Positions 47,664 to 56,493 of a stretch of DNA of 64,000 nt are shown here, in pieces. The position numbers and the translations under genes were made by a program. The stretch comes from Sandaracinus amylolyticus (GTDB lineage Bacteria; Myxococcota_A; Polyangia; Polyangiales; Sandaracinaceae). The notes under the pieces are model-generated. The model was not told where the DNA came from, ran no database searches, and was given only the letters and a program-made list of their open reading frames with translations. Position 1 is the stretch's first letter. Each line of letters begins with the position of its first letter. Location of the stretch: the NCBI RefSeq assembly GCF_021631985.1, contig NZ_CP070225.1, forward strand, positions 2,542,001-2,606,000. Reading direction: 5' to 3'.

Positions 47664-48496
47664 TCGATCTCTCCCGTGTCCTGGAACATCTCGATGGTCG
47701 CGGGCGCGAGCCTCACTCCGACGTCGTCGACCAGCGCGTCATTCCAGAGCCGCATGTGGATCGTCGTCTCGCTGCCGCTCGGCGCGAGCTCGATGCCGCC
47801 CGCGATCGGCCGGTAGGTGCCGCGCGTCGTGCCCTCGGCGGTGCGCAGCAGGAATCCGCCCGCCGCGTCGAGCACGAAGAGCACGTCGGAGTACGCGTAC
47901 GCGCCGACGAGCGCCGCGGCGTCGGGGATCGCGCCGTCCGGCGCGGGCACCTCGACGACGTCGTCGAGCGTGACCGGCGTTCGATCGCGCCAGGTCTGGT
48001 CGCTCGCGGCGAGCGCCTGCTCGAACGAGCTCGCCGCGCGCACTCCGTCGAGCTCGACGCCGTGGAGCAGCGCGGCGATCCACGTGACGCCCGGCGCGTG
48101 CAGCGCGTAGCGCGCGTCGCTCAGCGGCTCGACCCGCGCACCGAGCATCTCGCCGAGCGAGAGCGCGCCCGCCTGGGTGCCGGTGATCACCAGACGATCG
48201 GGCTCGACCGCGCCGCGCCGCACGTCGCCGTCGGCACCGTGGATCTCGACGAGCTCGCCGGGCACCAGCGCGAGCCGCTCGCGTCCGTCGGGCCGCACCA
48301 CGTACGCGTCGTCGTCGATCGCGACCGGGACGGGCAGGGCGCTCTCGACGGTCTCGCCCGCGACCTCGAGCGCGATGCCCGCGGCGCGAGCGTCCTCGTC
48401 GAGCAGGAGCAGCGCGGTCTCCTCGGCATCGGGCGCAGCGCACGAGCCCAGGGTCAGGAGCAGCAGCGCGAGCGCACGGGCAGGGGATCGTCGCAC
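47660..48496 (-). CDS. Lipoprotein heading the DUF692 operon
   Basis: 278 aa from the GTG at 48496, with GGGAGG six bases upstream. Signal peptide with lipobox LTLGSC (Cys near residue 19). The rest is acidic, Ala/Val/Asp-rich and beta-like, with no recognised domain. The last part, GTTRGTYRPIAGGIELAPSG, suggests a small lipocalin-like or beta-sandwich fold. It is the first gene of the four-gene unit and overlaps the next by ATGA. The promoter should lie in the 87 bases before it. Confidence 0.8.
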   Translation of the reverse strand: MRRSPARALALLLLTLGSCAAPDAEETALLLLDEDARAAGIALEVAGETVESALPVPVAIDDDAYVVRPDGRERLALVPGELVEIHGADGDVRRGAVEPDRLVITGTQAGALSLGEMLGARVEPLSDARYALHAPGVTWIAALLHGVELDGVRAASSFEQALAASDQTWRDRTPVTLDDVVEVPAPDGAIPDAAALVGAYAYSDVLFVLDAAGGFLLRTAEGTTRGTYRPIAGGIELAPSGSETTIHMRLWNDALVDDVGVRLAPATIEMFQDTGEIE

Positions 48497-48583
48497 CTCT
48501 CGCCTCCCTCGGTGACGGTGCTGACCGAGACAGCTCGGAGCAGCTTGGGTTCCGCCTGGGACGAGCGAGGGTACGTTCGGATC

Positions 48584-49357
48584 TCAGCCGAGCTTCTTGA
48601 GGCGCGCGTACTCGCCGTCGCCGGCGCGCTCGAAGCCGTCGGCCTCCATCGCGAGCTTCAGCGCGGTCGTGCGCTCGCGTCCTCCCGCGGGCGGGAAGAT
48701 GCGCTCGATCAGCGCCTCGGCGCGGATGACGTCGAGCGCGCGCGTGATCACCAGCGCGTCGGTCGGCGCGGTGTCGGTGATCAGGATCGGCGAGAGCCGT
48801 GCCGCCCCGGCGCGACCTCCGTGCAGCGAGAGCGCCTGATCGACGTGCTCGCTCTCGCCGCTCGCCACCGAGACCGCCGCGACGTCCGCACGATCCTCGA
48901 TCACGGCCGCGAGCGCCGCGGGGTGGGTCCCCACGAAGTCCTGCGACACGAACGTGCGATCGAGATCGATCCCCCGCTCCCGCAGGTGCTGGGCGACCAG
49001 CAGGTACCCGCCGATCGATCGCCGATCGACCCACGCCGCGCGCTTCCCCGCGAGCCCCGCGATCGAGACGTGCGCGTCGGCGCGTGCGATCAGCGCCGAG
49101 CGATACGTCGATCGCCCGGCGCGCACGACCTTGAACACCGCGCGCGCGTCGTCGGCGACGTGCGCGCAGATCGCCGCGGGCGCCCACAGCAGCTCGGCCC
49201 CCGCATCGCGCGCCACGCGCTCGAAGGTCGCGTAGTCGGGCGCGACCTCGACCTGCACCCGATCCCCGAGGTCGTTCGAGAGCGAGCGCTCCAGCAGCTC
49301 GCCCCGGGCCTGGGCGCGCGCGACACCGACCGAGGGCGGGACCAGGAACCGCAGCAC
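48584..49357 (-). CDS. PhnD-like phosphonate-type binding protein without signal peptide
   Basis: 257 aa of the PhnD/PF12974 type, the periplasmic binding fold for phosphonate, phosphite or related ligands. The start LRFLVPPSVGVARAQARGEL and the middle segments SIAGLAGKRAAWVDRRSIGGYL, VSQDFVGTHPAAL and LITDTAPTDALVI are typical. A GTG at 49357 is used because longer starts would run into the divergent gene's region. No signal peptide or lipobox is present, and no permease or ATPase gene is adjacent, so it probably works in the cytoplasm, for instance as a sensor domain. Confidence 0.8.
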   Translation of the reverse strand: MLRFLVPPSVGVARAQARGELLERSLSNDLGDRVQVEVAPDYATFERVARDAGAELLWAPAAICAHVADDARAVFKVVRAGRSTYRSALIARADAHVSIAGLAGKRAAWVDRRSIGGYLLVAQHLRERGIDLDRTFVSQDFVGTHPAALAAVIEDRADVAAVSVASGESEHVDQALSLHGGRAGAARLSPILITDTAPTDALVITRALDVIRAEALIERIFPPAGGRERTTALKLAMEADGFERAGDGEYARLKKLG

Positions 49358-49436
49358 AGCTCTGGGCAGGCTAGCAGCCCCGGTACGGGACGCCCGGCGT
49401 TGCCTCGGGATCGTCACTCTCGTACAGTGCGCGCGA

Positions 49437-50423
49437 ATGTCGGCGAATCCGCCGGGCGGCGCGCGCATCCACGCGCCTGCGACTCGTTTCACGCCTCCGC
49501 TGACCGTCGAAGAACGTCGCGTCGTATCGTTCGACGGCACCGACATCGCGTACCACCTGGTCGGTGAGGGGCCGCCGATCCTGCTCGCGAACGGGCTCGG
49601 CGGGTCGTGGCGCGCGTGGACCCACCAGCTGAGGCACTTCTCGGACCGGTACCGGTTCGTGTCGTGGGACCAGCGCGGGCTCTACCGCTCGGGCCCGCCC
49701 CCCGATCGCGGTGCGCTCGACATCCCGGCCCAGGCGCGCGACGCGCTCGCCGTGCTCGACGCCGAGGGCCTCGACCAGGTCGCGATCTGGGGCTGGTCGA
49801 TGGGCGTGCAGGTCGCGCTCGAGCTGTGGCGCCGGGCGCCCGAGCGCATCGCGTCGATCGTGCTGATCAACGGCGTCGCGGGGAAGCCCTGGGACACGCT
49901 CGCGAACGTGCCCAAGGTCGGGCTGCTCGCGCCCTACGTGCTCTCGACGCTGCGGCGCATGCCGCTGCTCGTGTCGTCGGTCACCCAGCGCGCCGTCGCG
50001 TTCAAGAGCACGCCGCAGTGGGCGATGCGCCTGGGCCTCGCGAGCCGCACCCTCGACGTCGCGATCTTCGAGGAGCTCGCGGGCTCGTTCGGCGGGCTCG
50101 ACATGGGCATCTACGTGCACACGCTCGAGCAGATCGGAGAGCACGACGCGCACGACGTGCTCCCGACCGTGCGGGTGCCGCTGCTCATGCTCGCCGGCGG
50201 GCGCGACCTGATGACGCCGCGCAACGCGGCCGAGCGCATCGTGCGCGAGGTGCAGGGCGCCGAGCTGCTCGTGGTGCCGGGCGGGACGCACTACCTCGCG
50301 GTCGAGTATCCCGAGCTCGTCAGCCTGCGCATCGAGCGCTTCCTGCGCGATCGCGGGTATCCGCCGCGCGGCGAGTCGCGGCGTCGATCGTCGCGTCCTC
50401 CGCCGTTCGGAGGCGCGCGGTGA
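49437..50423 (+). CDS. Alpha/beta hydrolase
   Basis: 328 aa. The fold start is LVGEGPPILLANGLGGSWRAW (oxyanion GLGG), the nucleophile elbow is GWSMGV (Ser near residue 120), the acid LAGGRDLMTP and the catalytic His near GGTHYLAV at about residue 286. No signal peptide. It is probably an esterase, lactonase or haloalkane-type hydrolase; the substrate is unknown. It starts a plus-strand run with the lipoprotein and trpGDC genes, whose stop and start codons touch or overlap (TGATG at 50421-50425). Confidence 0.92.
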   Translation: MSANPPGGARIHAPATRFTPPLTVEERRVVSFDGTDIAYHLVGEGPPILLANGLGGSWRAWTHQLRHFSDRYRFVSWDQRGLYRSGPPPDRGALDIPAQARDALAVLDAEGLDQVAIWGWSMGVQVALELWRRAPERIASIVLINGVAGKPWDTLANVPKVGLLAPYVLSTLRRMPLLVSSVTQRAVAFKSTPQWAMRLGLASRTLDVAIFEELAGSFGGLDMGIYVHTLEQIGEHDAHDVLPTVRVPLLMLAGGRDLMTPRNAAERIVREVQGAELLVVPGGTHYLAVEYPELVSLRIERFLRDRGYPPRGESRRRSSRPPPFGGAR

Positions 50424-51046
50424 TGCGCGCGCTCGTCCTCGGCGCGCTCGCGTCGCTCGCGATCGCGTGCTCGGGCAGTGGCGAGAGCGCTCCGAGCGCG
50501 TCGGTGCAGGCGGACGCGGCGGCGCTGCAGGAGCTGCTCGGGAGCGACCCCTCGCGCACCGTGCTGCGCGAGGTCGAGGACGCGGTCGACGGAGAGCGAC
50601 CGGTGATGGCCGCCGAGATGATCGAGTCCGCGGCCGCGCCCGCGGTGCGACGTCAGATCGAGCGCCTGCAGCACGCGTCGGTGTCGACCCAGGAAGGGCG
50701 CCGCCTGCGCACCCGCGCGGTGCGCGTCCATCGCGAGCGCCTCACGGCCCTCGAGCGCTACGGCCAGCTGCTCGCGCGCGGCATCGGCACCGAGGACACC
50801 GAGCTGCTCGACGCGATGCACGCGTACGCCGACGCCGAGCTCGCGATCGTCGCGCTGCACGACGATCTCTCCGCGATCCGCCCGCTCGCGGCAGGCGCCG
50901 ACGACGAGCGCGAGGCGCGCCTCGGTGGTCTGCCTCCGCTGCGCCGCGACGAAGAGCCCGTCGACGAAGGCGAGGCGCGCCCCACGCTTCCGCCCGAAGG
51001 TCCCGCCCCGAGCGCCGGCGAGCCCGCCGAGCCGCTGCCCGAATGA
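50423..51046 (+). CDS. Small lipoprotein
   Basis: 207 aa. Signal peptide with lipobox SLAIAC (Cys near residue 16). The mature part is helical and charged, with Arg/Glu-rich stretches ([20 protein letters not shown]), and ends in a Pro/Glu-rich tail. No family recognised. It begins on the last base of the hydrolase stop (TGATG) and is followed by trpG after 19 bases, so it may be transcribed with the tryptophan genes. Confidence 0.8.
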   Translation: MRALVLGALASLAIACSGSGESAPSASVQADAAALQELLGSDPSRTVLREVEDAVDGERPVMAAEMIESAAAPAVRRQIERLQHASVSTQEGRRLRTRAVRVHRERLTALERYGQLLARGIGTEDTELLDAMHAYADAELAIVALHDDLSAIRPLAAGADDEREARLGGLPPLRRDEEPVDEGEARPTLPPEGPAPSAGEPAEPLPE

Positions 51047-51065
51047 CGACGAGGGAGAACGCGCC

Positions 51066-51659
51066 GTGATCCTGGTGATCGACAACTACGACTCGTTCAC
51101 GTTCAACCTGGTGCAGTACCTCGGCGAGCTCGGCGCGGCGGTGAAGGTCGTGCGCAACGACGCGATCGATCTCGCGGGCATCGACGCGCTCGATCCCGAG
51201 GGCATCCTGCTCTCTCCGGGCCCGGGCACGCCGGACGAGGCGGGGATCACGCTCGACGTGATCCGGCACCAGTCGGGCAAGCGACCGATCCTCGGGGTGT
51301 GCCTGGGGCACCAGGCGATCGGCCAGGCGTTCGGCGGCCGCGTGATCCGCGCGCCGCGCCTCATGCACGGGCGCACCTCGCCGATCCTCCACTCGAGCGA
51401 AGGCGTGTTCGAGGGCCTGCCGAGCCCGTTCGAGGCGACCCGTTACCACTCGCTGATCGTCGAGCGCGAGACGCTGCCCGAGGTGCTGCGCCCGACCGCG
51501 TGGACCGCGGAGGGCGAGCTGATGGGCATGCGCCACCGCGACCTCGACGTCGAAGGCGTGCAGTTCCACCCCGAGTCGTTCCTGACCGAGCACGGCCACG
51601 CGATGCTCGCGAGCTTCCTGCGGCGCCTCCCGCGCGGCGGGACGAAGGCGGCCGCGTGA
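51066..51659 (+). CDS. trpG: Anthranilate synthase component II (glutamine amidotransferase)
   Basis: Class I glutamine amidotransferase that supplies ammonia to TrpE (or PabB) for anthranilate or aminodeoxychorismate; 197 aa. Start GTG at 51066, giving [19 protein letters not shown]. The active-site Cys is in [12 protein letters not shown], with the oxyanion glycines at LLSPGPGTP and the catalytic His-Glu in [14 protein letters not shown]. Component I (trpE) is not in the window. The end overlaps trpD by four bases (GTGA). Confidence 0.95.
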   Translation: MILVIDNYDSFTFNLVQYLGELGAAVKVVRNDAIDLAGIDALDPEGILLSPGPGTPDEAGITLDVIRHQSGKRPILGVCLGHQAIGQAFGGRVIRAPRLMHGRTSPILHSSEGVFEGLPSPFEATRYHSLIVERETLPEVLRPTAWTAEGELMGMRHRDLDVEGVQFHPESFLTEHGHAMLASFLRRLPRGGTKAAA

Positions 51660-52672
51660 GCACGTCGGTGCGCGACGCGCTCGCGCGCGTGCTCGAGGGG
51701 CGTGCGCTCGACGCCGACGCGATGGAGTCCGCGATGGACGCGATCCTCGCGGGGGAGGCGACGCAGGCGCAGATCGCGGGGCTCGCGATCGCGCTGCGGA
51801 TGCGCGGCGAGAGCGCGACCGAGCTCGCGGCGGCGGCGCGCGCGATGCGACGTCGCGTGGTCCCTCCCTCGATCGAGATCGACGGCGTGCTGCTCGACAC
51901 CTGCGGCACCGGCGGTGACGGCGCGGGCACGTTCAACGTGAGCACGACCTGCGCGATCGTCGTCGCGGCGTGCGGCGTGCGCGTCGCGAAGCACGGCAAC
52001 CGCGCGGTCAGCTCGCGCGCCGGCAGCGCCGACGTGCTCGAGGCGCTCGGCGTGCGCGTCGACGCGAGCCCCGAGATCGTCGCGCGCCACGTGCGCGAGC
52101 TCGGCATCGGGTTCCTCTTCGCGCCCGCCTACCACGCGGCGCTGCGGCACGCGGCGGGCGTGCGGCGCGAGCTCGGCGTGCGGACCTTCTTCAACCTGCT
52201 CGGGCCGCTGGCGAACCCCGCGAGCGCGACGCACCAGCTGGTCGGCGTCTACGACGCGGCGCGGGTGCGCACGATGGCCGAGGTGCTCGGCCTGCTCGGT
52301 GTGAGCGCGGCGTGGGTGGTGCACGGGCACGGCGGGCTCGACGAGATCGCGCCCGAGGGCGCGACGCGGGTCGCGCGGCTCGAGAGCGGGCGCGTGATCG
52401 AGGACGAGATCGTGCCCCGCGACTTCGGGCTCGACGACGCGCCGATCGCCGGGCTCAGCGGCGGCGATGCGCACGACAACGCGCGCCTCGTGCGCGCGGT
52501 GCTGGGCGGCGAGCGCGGGGCGCGGCGGAACGCGGTGCTGATGAACGCGGCGGCGGCGCTGCTCGTCGCGGGCGCGGAGCGCGATCGAGTCGCGGCGCGC
52601 GAGCGCGTCGAGGCGGCGATCGACTCGGGCGCGGCGATCCGACTGCTCGATGCATGGGTGCAGGCCGCGTGA
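51656..52672 (+). CDS. trpD: Anthranilate phosphoribosyltransferase
   Basis: Transfers phosphoribose to anthranilate in tryptophan synthesis; 338 aa from a GTG overlapping the trpG stop. Diagnostic motifs are [18 protein letters not shown] (PRPP-binding GTGGD), [31 protein letters not shown] and [14 protein letters not shown]. The HGHGGLDE segment is also standard. Coupled with trpG before and trpC after (GTGA overlaps). Confidence 0.97.
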   Translation: MSTSVRDALARVLEGRALDADAMESAMDAILAGEATQAQIAGLAIALRMRGESATELAAAARAMRRRVVPPSIEIDGVLLDTCGTGGDGAGTFNVSTTCAIVVAACGVRVAKHGNRAVSSRAGSADVLEALGVRVDASPEIVARHVRELGIGFLFAPAYHAALRHAAGVRRELGVRTFFNLLGPLANPASATHQLVGVYDAARVRTMAEVLGLLGVSAAWVVHGHGGLDEIAPEGATRVARLESGRVIEDEIVPRDFGLDDAPIAGLSGGDAHDNARLVRAVLGGERGARRNAVLMNAAAALLVAGAERDRVAARERVEAAIDSGAAIRLLDAWVQAA

Positions 52673-53457
52673 CCGATCACCTGTCTGCGATCCTCGAGCG
52701 CAAGCGCGGCGAGGTGATCCGCCGCGCGCGTCATCCGCTCCCGGCGATCGACGACACGAGCGATCGCGGGGCGCGCGCCCTCGCGGCGCTGCGTCGCCCG
52801 GCGGGCGCGCCGCCGCGCGTGATCGCGGAGATCAAACGACGCAGCCCGAGCGCGGGGGTGATCCGTCCCCGCGCGCTCGGCGACATCGTCGCGATCGCGC
52901 GCGCCTACGAGGCGAGCGGCGCGGCGGCGGTGAGCGTGCTCGCCGACGGCCCGGGGTTCGGCGGCGGGGTGCTCGACGTGCGGCGCGCCGCGCGCGCGGT
53001 CGGCTGCCCGGTGCTGTTCAAGGAGTTCGTGATCGACCCGCGCCAGATCGATCTCGCGCGCGCCTCGGGCGCCAGCCTGGTGCTGCTCCTCGTGCGCGCG
53101 CTCACGGGCCCGGAGCTCGACGTGATGATCGACGCGGTGCGCCGTCGCGGGATGGAGCCGGTCGTCGAGGCGGCCGATGCGGCCGAGCTCTCGCGCGCGC
53201 TGCAGACGAACGCGACGATCGTCGGGGTGAACGCGCGCGATCTGCGCAGCTTCCAGCTCGACGGGGGCGCGGCGTCGAGGGCGCTCCAGGAAGTTCCCAA
53301 CGACCGCATCGCGGTGTACATGAGCGGCGTGGGAACGAGGGAGGACTTCGCACGCGTGGCCGACGGACGAGCGGATGCGGTGCTGATCGGCACCGAGCTC
53401 ATGCGCGCGCCCGATCCGGGCGCACGGCTGCGTGAGATCCTGGGAGATCGCGCCTGA
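52669..53457 (+). CDS. trpC: Indole-3-glycerol-phosphate synthase
   Basis: TIM-barrel enzyme that decarboxylates and cyclises the CdRP intermediate of tryptophan synthesis; 262 aa from a GTG that overlaps the trpD stop by four bases. Conserved motifs: VIAEIKRRSPSAGVIRP, SVLADGPGFGGG, PVLFKEFVIDPRQID, VGVNARDLRSFQ and GVGTREDF. Its TGA shares its last base with the ATG of the next gene (TGATG at 53455-53459), linking it to an SDR-type gene. Confidence 0.96.
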   Translation: MTDHLSAILERKRGEVIRRARHPLPAIDDTSDRGARALAALRRPAGAPPRVIAEIKRRSPSAGVIRPRALGDIVAIARAYEASGAAAVSVLADGPGFGGGVLDVRRAARAVGCPVLFKEFVIDPRQIDLARASGASLVLLLVRALTGPELDVMIDAVRRRGMEPVVEAADAAELSRALQTNATIVGVNARDLRSFQLDGGAASRALQEVPNDRIAVYMSGVGTREDFARVADGRADAVLIGTELMRAPDPGARLREILGDRA

Positions 53458-54527
53458 TGCCCGAGACGCTGCTCGTCACCGGCGCCGCAGGGACCGTCGG
53501 CAACTACGTGGTCGGGCTCGCCGAGGCCGCGGGCTACCGCGTGATCGCGAGCGATCTGCACCCGAAGGGCGTCGCGGTTCCAGTGCGCGGCGAGGTCCGC
53601 CCCGGCGACATCCGCGATCGCGCGTTCCTCGAGAAGCTCGTGAAGGGCGTGGACCACGTGATCCACACCGCGGCGATGCTCGACGTCGGCGCGCCCTTCG
53701 AGACGCTGGCGGCGGTGAACAGCGAGGCGGTGGTCGCGCTCTACGACGCGGCGGCGCGCGCCGGCGCGAAGCGCTTCGTGCACGTCTCGACCGCCATGCT
53801 CTACGCGCAGGGCCAGGACGGTCCGCTCACCGAGGAGGCGCGCGTCCTGCCGCGCGGTCCGCACGGCCGCACCAAGCACGAGGCGGAGCGCGCGCTGATG
53901 GAGCGCTCGCAGCGCGGCGGGCCGGCGTGGACGATCCTGCGCGCGGCGCCGCTCTACGGACGGCGCGGGCGTCACTACGCGGCGAGCCTGCTGGTGATCG
54001 GCCCGGTGCTGCGGCTGATGACGCCGGTGCTCCCGCGGTGGCGCGGTGGTCCGGTCGCGAACCTGGTGCACGCCGAGGACGTCGCGCGCGCCGGGGTGTT
54101 CGTGCTGCCGAAGCGCGAGTGCGAGGGCGAGATCTACAACGTCGCCGACGACGATCGGATGACGCTCGGCGACCGCATCAGCGAGACCTATCGCGCCTAC
54201 GGGCTGCCCACGGTGCCCGCGGGACAGCTGCCGCGGCCGGTGCTCGATCGCATCGGGCAGTTCTTCCAGCGCGACGCCGCGTACACCGGGCTCGATCGCT
54301 CGCTGCTCGCGGCGTGGAAGCTCGTGGTGCTGCGGCACCGGCTGAAGCCTGCGCTGCGCGCGCGGCTCGACCGCGAGGCGCTGACGCTGCTCTACGACGA
54401 CCTGCCGGTCGACACCGGGAAGCTGCGCGTGCTCGGGTGGAAGCCGCGGTTCCCGACGTTCGTCGAGGGGTGGCGGCAAGTGCTTCGGTGGTATCAGGCG
54501 GAGCGCTGGGTTCCTCGGTACGCCTGA
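53457..54527 (+). CDS. NAD-dependent epimerase/3-beta-HSD-like SDR, catalytic Tyr replaced
   Basis: 356 aa extended short-chain dehydrogenase. NAD(P)-binding start is LLVTGAAGTVGNYVVGLAEA, then HTAAMLDVG and FVHVSTAMLYAQG. The position of the catalytic YxxxK reads PHGRTKHEAERAL, so the Tyr is replaced by His while the Lys is kept. The later part (LVHAEDVARAGVF, IYNVADDDRMTLGD) is like sterol/sugar epimerases. The activity may be altered or lost. It shares the end of trpC (TGATG) but is not a known tryptophan enzyme. Confidence 0.85.
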   Translation: MPETLLVTGAAGTVGNYVVGLAEAAGYRVIASDLHPKGVAVPVRGEVRPGDIRDRAFLEKLVKGVDHVIHTAAMLDVGAPFETLAAVNSEAVVALYDAAARAGAKRFVHVSTAMLYAQGQDGPLTEEARVLPRGPHGRTKHEAERALMERSQRGGPAWTILRAAPLYGRRGRHYAASLLVIGPVLRLMTPVLPRWRGGPVANLVHAEDVARAGVFVLPKRECEGEIYNVADDDRMTLGDRISETYRAYGLPTVPAGQLPRPVLDRIGQFFQRDAAYTGLDRSLLAAWKLVVLRHRLKPALRARLDREALTLLYDDLPVDTGKLRVLGWKPRFPTFVEGWRQVLRWYQAERWVPRYA

Positions 54528-54950
54528 GGCTCTCGAGAGGCAGCGCTTCGGCGAGAGGCGCGAGGGGGTGGGTTCGGCGGCCGGGGTGCTGTCGTAGTCA
54601 AGTGCGGACGCGCGTGATCGACGGATCGGGCGCTTCTCGCACCCGCTGATCCGCACACCGGGCCCTTCTTGCGCGAGGTGACTCGCCGCGAACGAGGCTT
54701 GGTGTGCGGTGGCTTCAGGCGGTCGGATCGGAGAGCGACGGGACGGATAGGCCCGAACTGTCTTGTCGGACGTCCACGTGAGCGGCGTCGGGTCGGCCTC
54801 GTTGGGCATTTCGCCCGCCGCGTCGATCTCGAGGGTGCGCTGGGACTCGCGGTGCAGCCTCTCGGGGCTCCAGCACTCCAGGTGAGCGTCACCCGCTCGA
54901 TCTTCGCGCCTTGGAGCGGAAGCGAAGGGAAGAGAGCGCGAAGCTCGCCG
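54528..54950. other. Gene-free stretch downstream of the transposase
   Basis: 423 bases between the SDR gene and the convergent transposase gene, with no credible coding sequence. It contains one arm of the 26-bp inverted repeat at 54557-54582. The part between that arm and the transposase stop (about 370 bases) has several G/C-rich palindromes. In the IS1111 branch of the IS110 family the guide RNA is encoded 3' of the transposase, so this stretch is one candidate site for such an RNA. No promoter could be assigned. Confidence 0.5.
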
Positions 54951-56493
54951 TCAGGAGCCGACGAGCGAAGATTGGCCCGCGTCGCGTGAAGGCGACGCGG
55001 TCACGGCGGTCATCGATCGTGTGTCGAAGAGCTTGGTCGCATCGAAGGGCGCTCCTCGCGCGACGTGCACCATCGCGCGCGCGAGCTTCCGCATCAGCGC
55101 GACGACTGCCTTGAGCTTGATCTCGGCGCGGTAGCCCTTTCGCGCTCGGTACCACTCACGCGCGACGGGGTCGCTCTGCACGAAGCGCAGCGCCGCGAGG
55201 AAGAGATACCTACGCGCCCGTCCGGGGCCGCGTTTCGTGATGTGGATCGTGTGCTGCCCGGCGTTGTTGCCGCTGCTCTGGACCCTGAGGTTGAGGCCCA
55301 TCGCCTTCTCGAAGGACGCGGACGATTCGTAGTCGGCGGGATTGCCGAGGTCGGCGACGAGCGCAGCGGTCGTGACGGCACCGAACGCGGCGCGCATCGA
55401 GTGGAGCTCGCGATGATTGGCGAGCTCGGCTTCGATGCGCTTGTCGACATCGCGGATGTGCTCGCGCAACGAGAGCATGTGACGTGCGAGCGAGCGAAGG
55501 AACGAGCGCTCCTGATCGTGCATCGACTCGCCGAGCGAGCCGACGGCGCAGCCGACGATCTGCTCGATGCGCTCGAAGGAGAGCGCCGCGCGCGAGACGC
55601 GTCGGAGCAGCTCGACCGCATCGCCGCGTCTGGCGCGGACCTCGGCAGGCCCGGGCATCTCGCAGAGCAAGTGCAGGTGCCACGCGGCGTCCATGTCGAG
55701 GTGCTGGGAGAGCTCGGGCCAGTGACGCGCGACGAGCGCTTCGAGCCGTCCGTACGCGGTCTCGAAAGGTCGAGCGTAGAGGTCGCGCTCGTCGATCAGA
55801 CTGCGCATCGCCCTCTGGACTGCGCTCCGCTCTTTCCAGCGCTTCGAGATGCCTTGCGCGTGGAGATGCGCGAGCAGCGTGCACGCCTTGGCGTCGTGCA
55901 GGCTCGGCACTCCGTCGAGCAGCTCGGCTGCATCGTGGACCTTCTTGGCGTCCACGCGGAACACGGGAATCTCGCGCAGCGTGAGCTGGTAGCGGAGCGC
56001 GTCGCCGTAGACGCCCGTCGGCTCCATCGCGACCTCGAGCGCGACGCCGAGCTCGCGGAGACGGCAGAGCAGCTCGAGGAACAGTCGCGTCTGCTTCGGA
56101 TGCTCGAAGCGCACGATCTCGACGCAGCGACCCGCTGCGCTCGCGAAGCCAGCGAACATCTTCGTCTTCGCGAGGTCGATCGCGACGATGCAGCTCGCTC
56201 CGAGCGCACTGGCGAGCTTGCTCGCGTCGACGTGTTGGATCTCGACGGTTCGATAGGTACGCTTGCCCACGGGGACGACCTCCTGCACGGCAGTTTCGAC
56301 TGTCTATTCGAGGCGTCCCCAACTCTCCTACAGCCGACTCGCGGGCTGCTGAACGAGAGGCCGCGAGCGTCGGGACGCGGTGGGCGCATCGCGGCGCGCG
56401 CTCCGCGCCGCTTGCCGCGATGCTGTCGCCAGTCTCTGGTCGGCCTCTGCGAGCCCCCGTCGCACGAGGCCGCCGAACCCACCCCCTCGCGCC
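54557..56493 (-). mobile_element. IS110-family element, provisional borders at a 26-bp inverted repeat
   Basis: Bases 54557-54582 and 56468-56493 are perfect reverse complements of each other (26 of 26) and enclose one transposase gene with non-coding sides of about 370 and 200 bases. IS110 elements usually lack terminal inverted repeats (the IS1111 branch has short subterminal ones). The borders are therefore provisional: the repeat may mark the element or may be a genomic repeat on both sides. No target duplication was identified by eye. Confidence 0.6.
54951..56270 (-). CDS. IS110-family transposase
   Basis: 439 aa DEDD-type transposase that works with a bridge/seek RNA. N-terminal RuvC-like domain: CIVAIDLAKTKMFAGF (first Asp), EVAMEPTGVYGDAL (Glu), and FRVDAKKVHDAAELL with SLHDAKACTLLA (Asp pair). 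C-terminal Transposase_20 domain: FGAVTTAALVADLGNPADY ... GLNLRVQSSGNNAGQHTIH and KRGPGRARRYLFLAALRF, including the conserved Ser region. The GTG at 56270 is preferred because AGGAGG lies eight bases upstream; an earlier GTG at 56288 has no such site. The frame is intact. Confidence 0.95.
   Translation of the reverse strand: MGKRTYRTVEIQHVDASKLASALGASCIVAIDLAKTKMFAGFASAAGRCVEIVRFEHPKQTRLFLELLCRLRELGVALEVAMEPTGVYGDALRYQLTLREIPVFRVDAKKVHDAAELLDGVPSLHDAKACTLLAHLHAQGISKRWKERSAVQRAMRSLIDERDLYARPFETAYGRLEALVARHWPELSQHLDMDAAWHLHLLCEMPGPAEVRARRGDAVELLRRVSRAALSFERIEQIVGCAVGSLGESMHDQERSFLRSLARHMLSLREHIRDVDKRIEAELANHRELHSMRAAFGAVTTAALVADLGNPADYESSASFEKAMGLNLRVQSSGNNAGQHTIHITKRGPGRARRYLFLAALRFVQSDPVAREWYRARKGYRAEIKLKAVVALMRKLARAMVHVARGAPFDATKLFDTRSMTAVTASPSRDAGQSSLVGS

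Noticed and set aside
54669-54989. Small plus-strand ORF opposite the transposase 3' end
   Set aside because: No ribosome site, no similarity recognised, Arg-rich composition typical of a chance frame.
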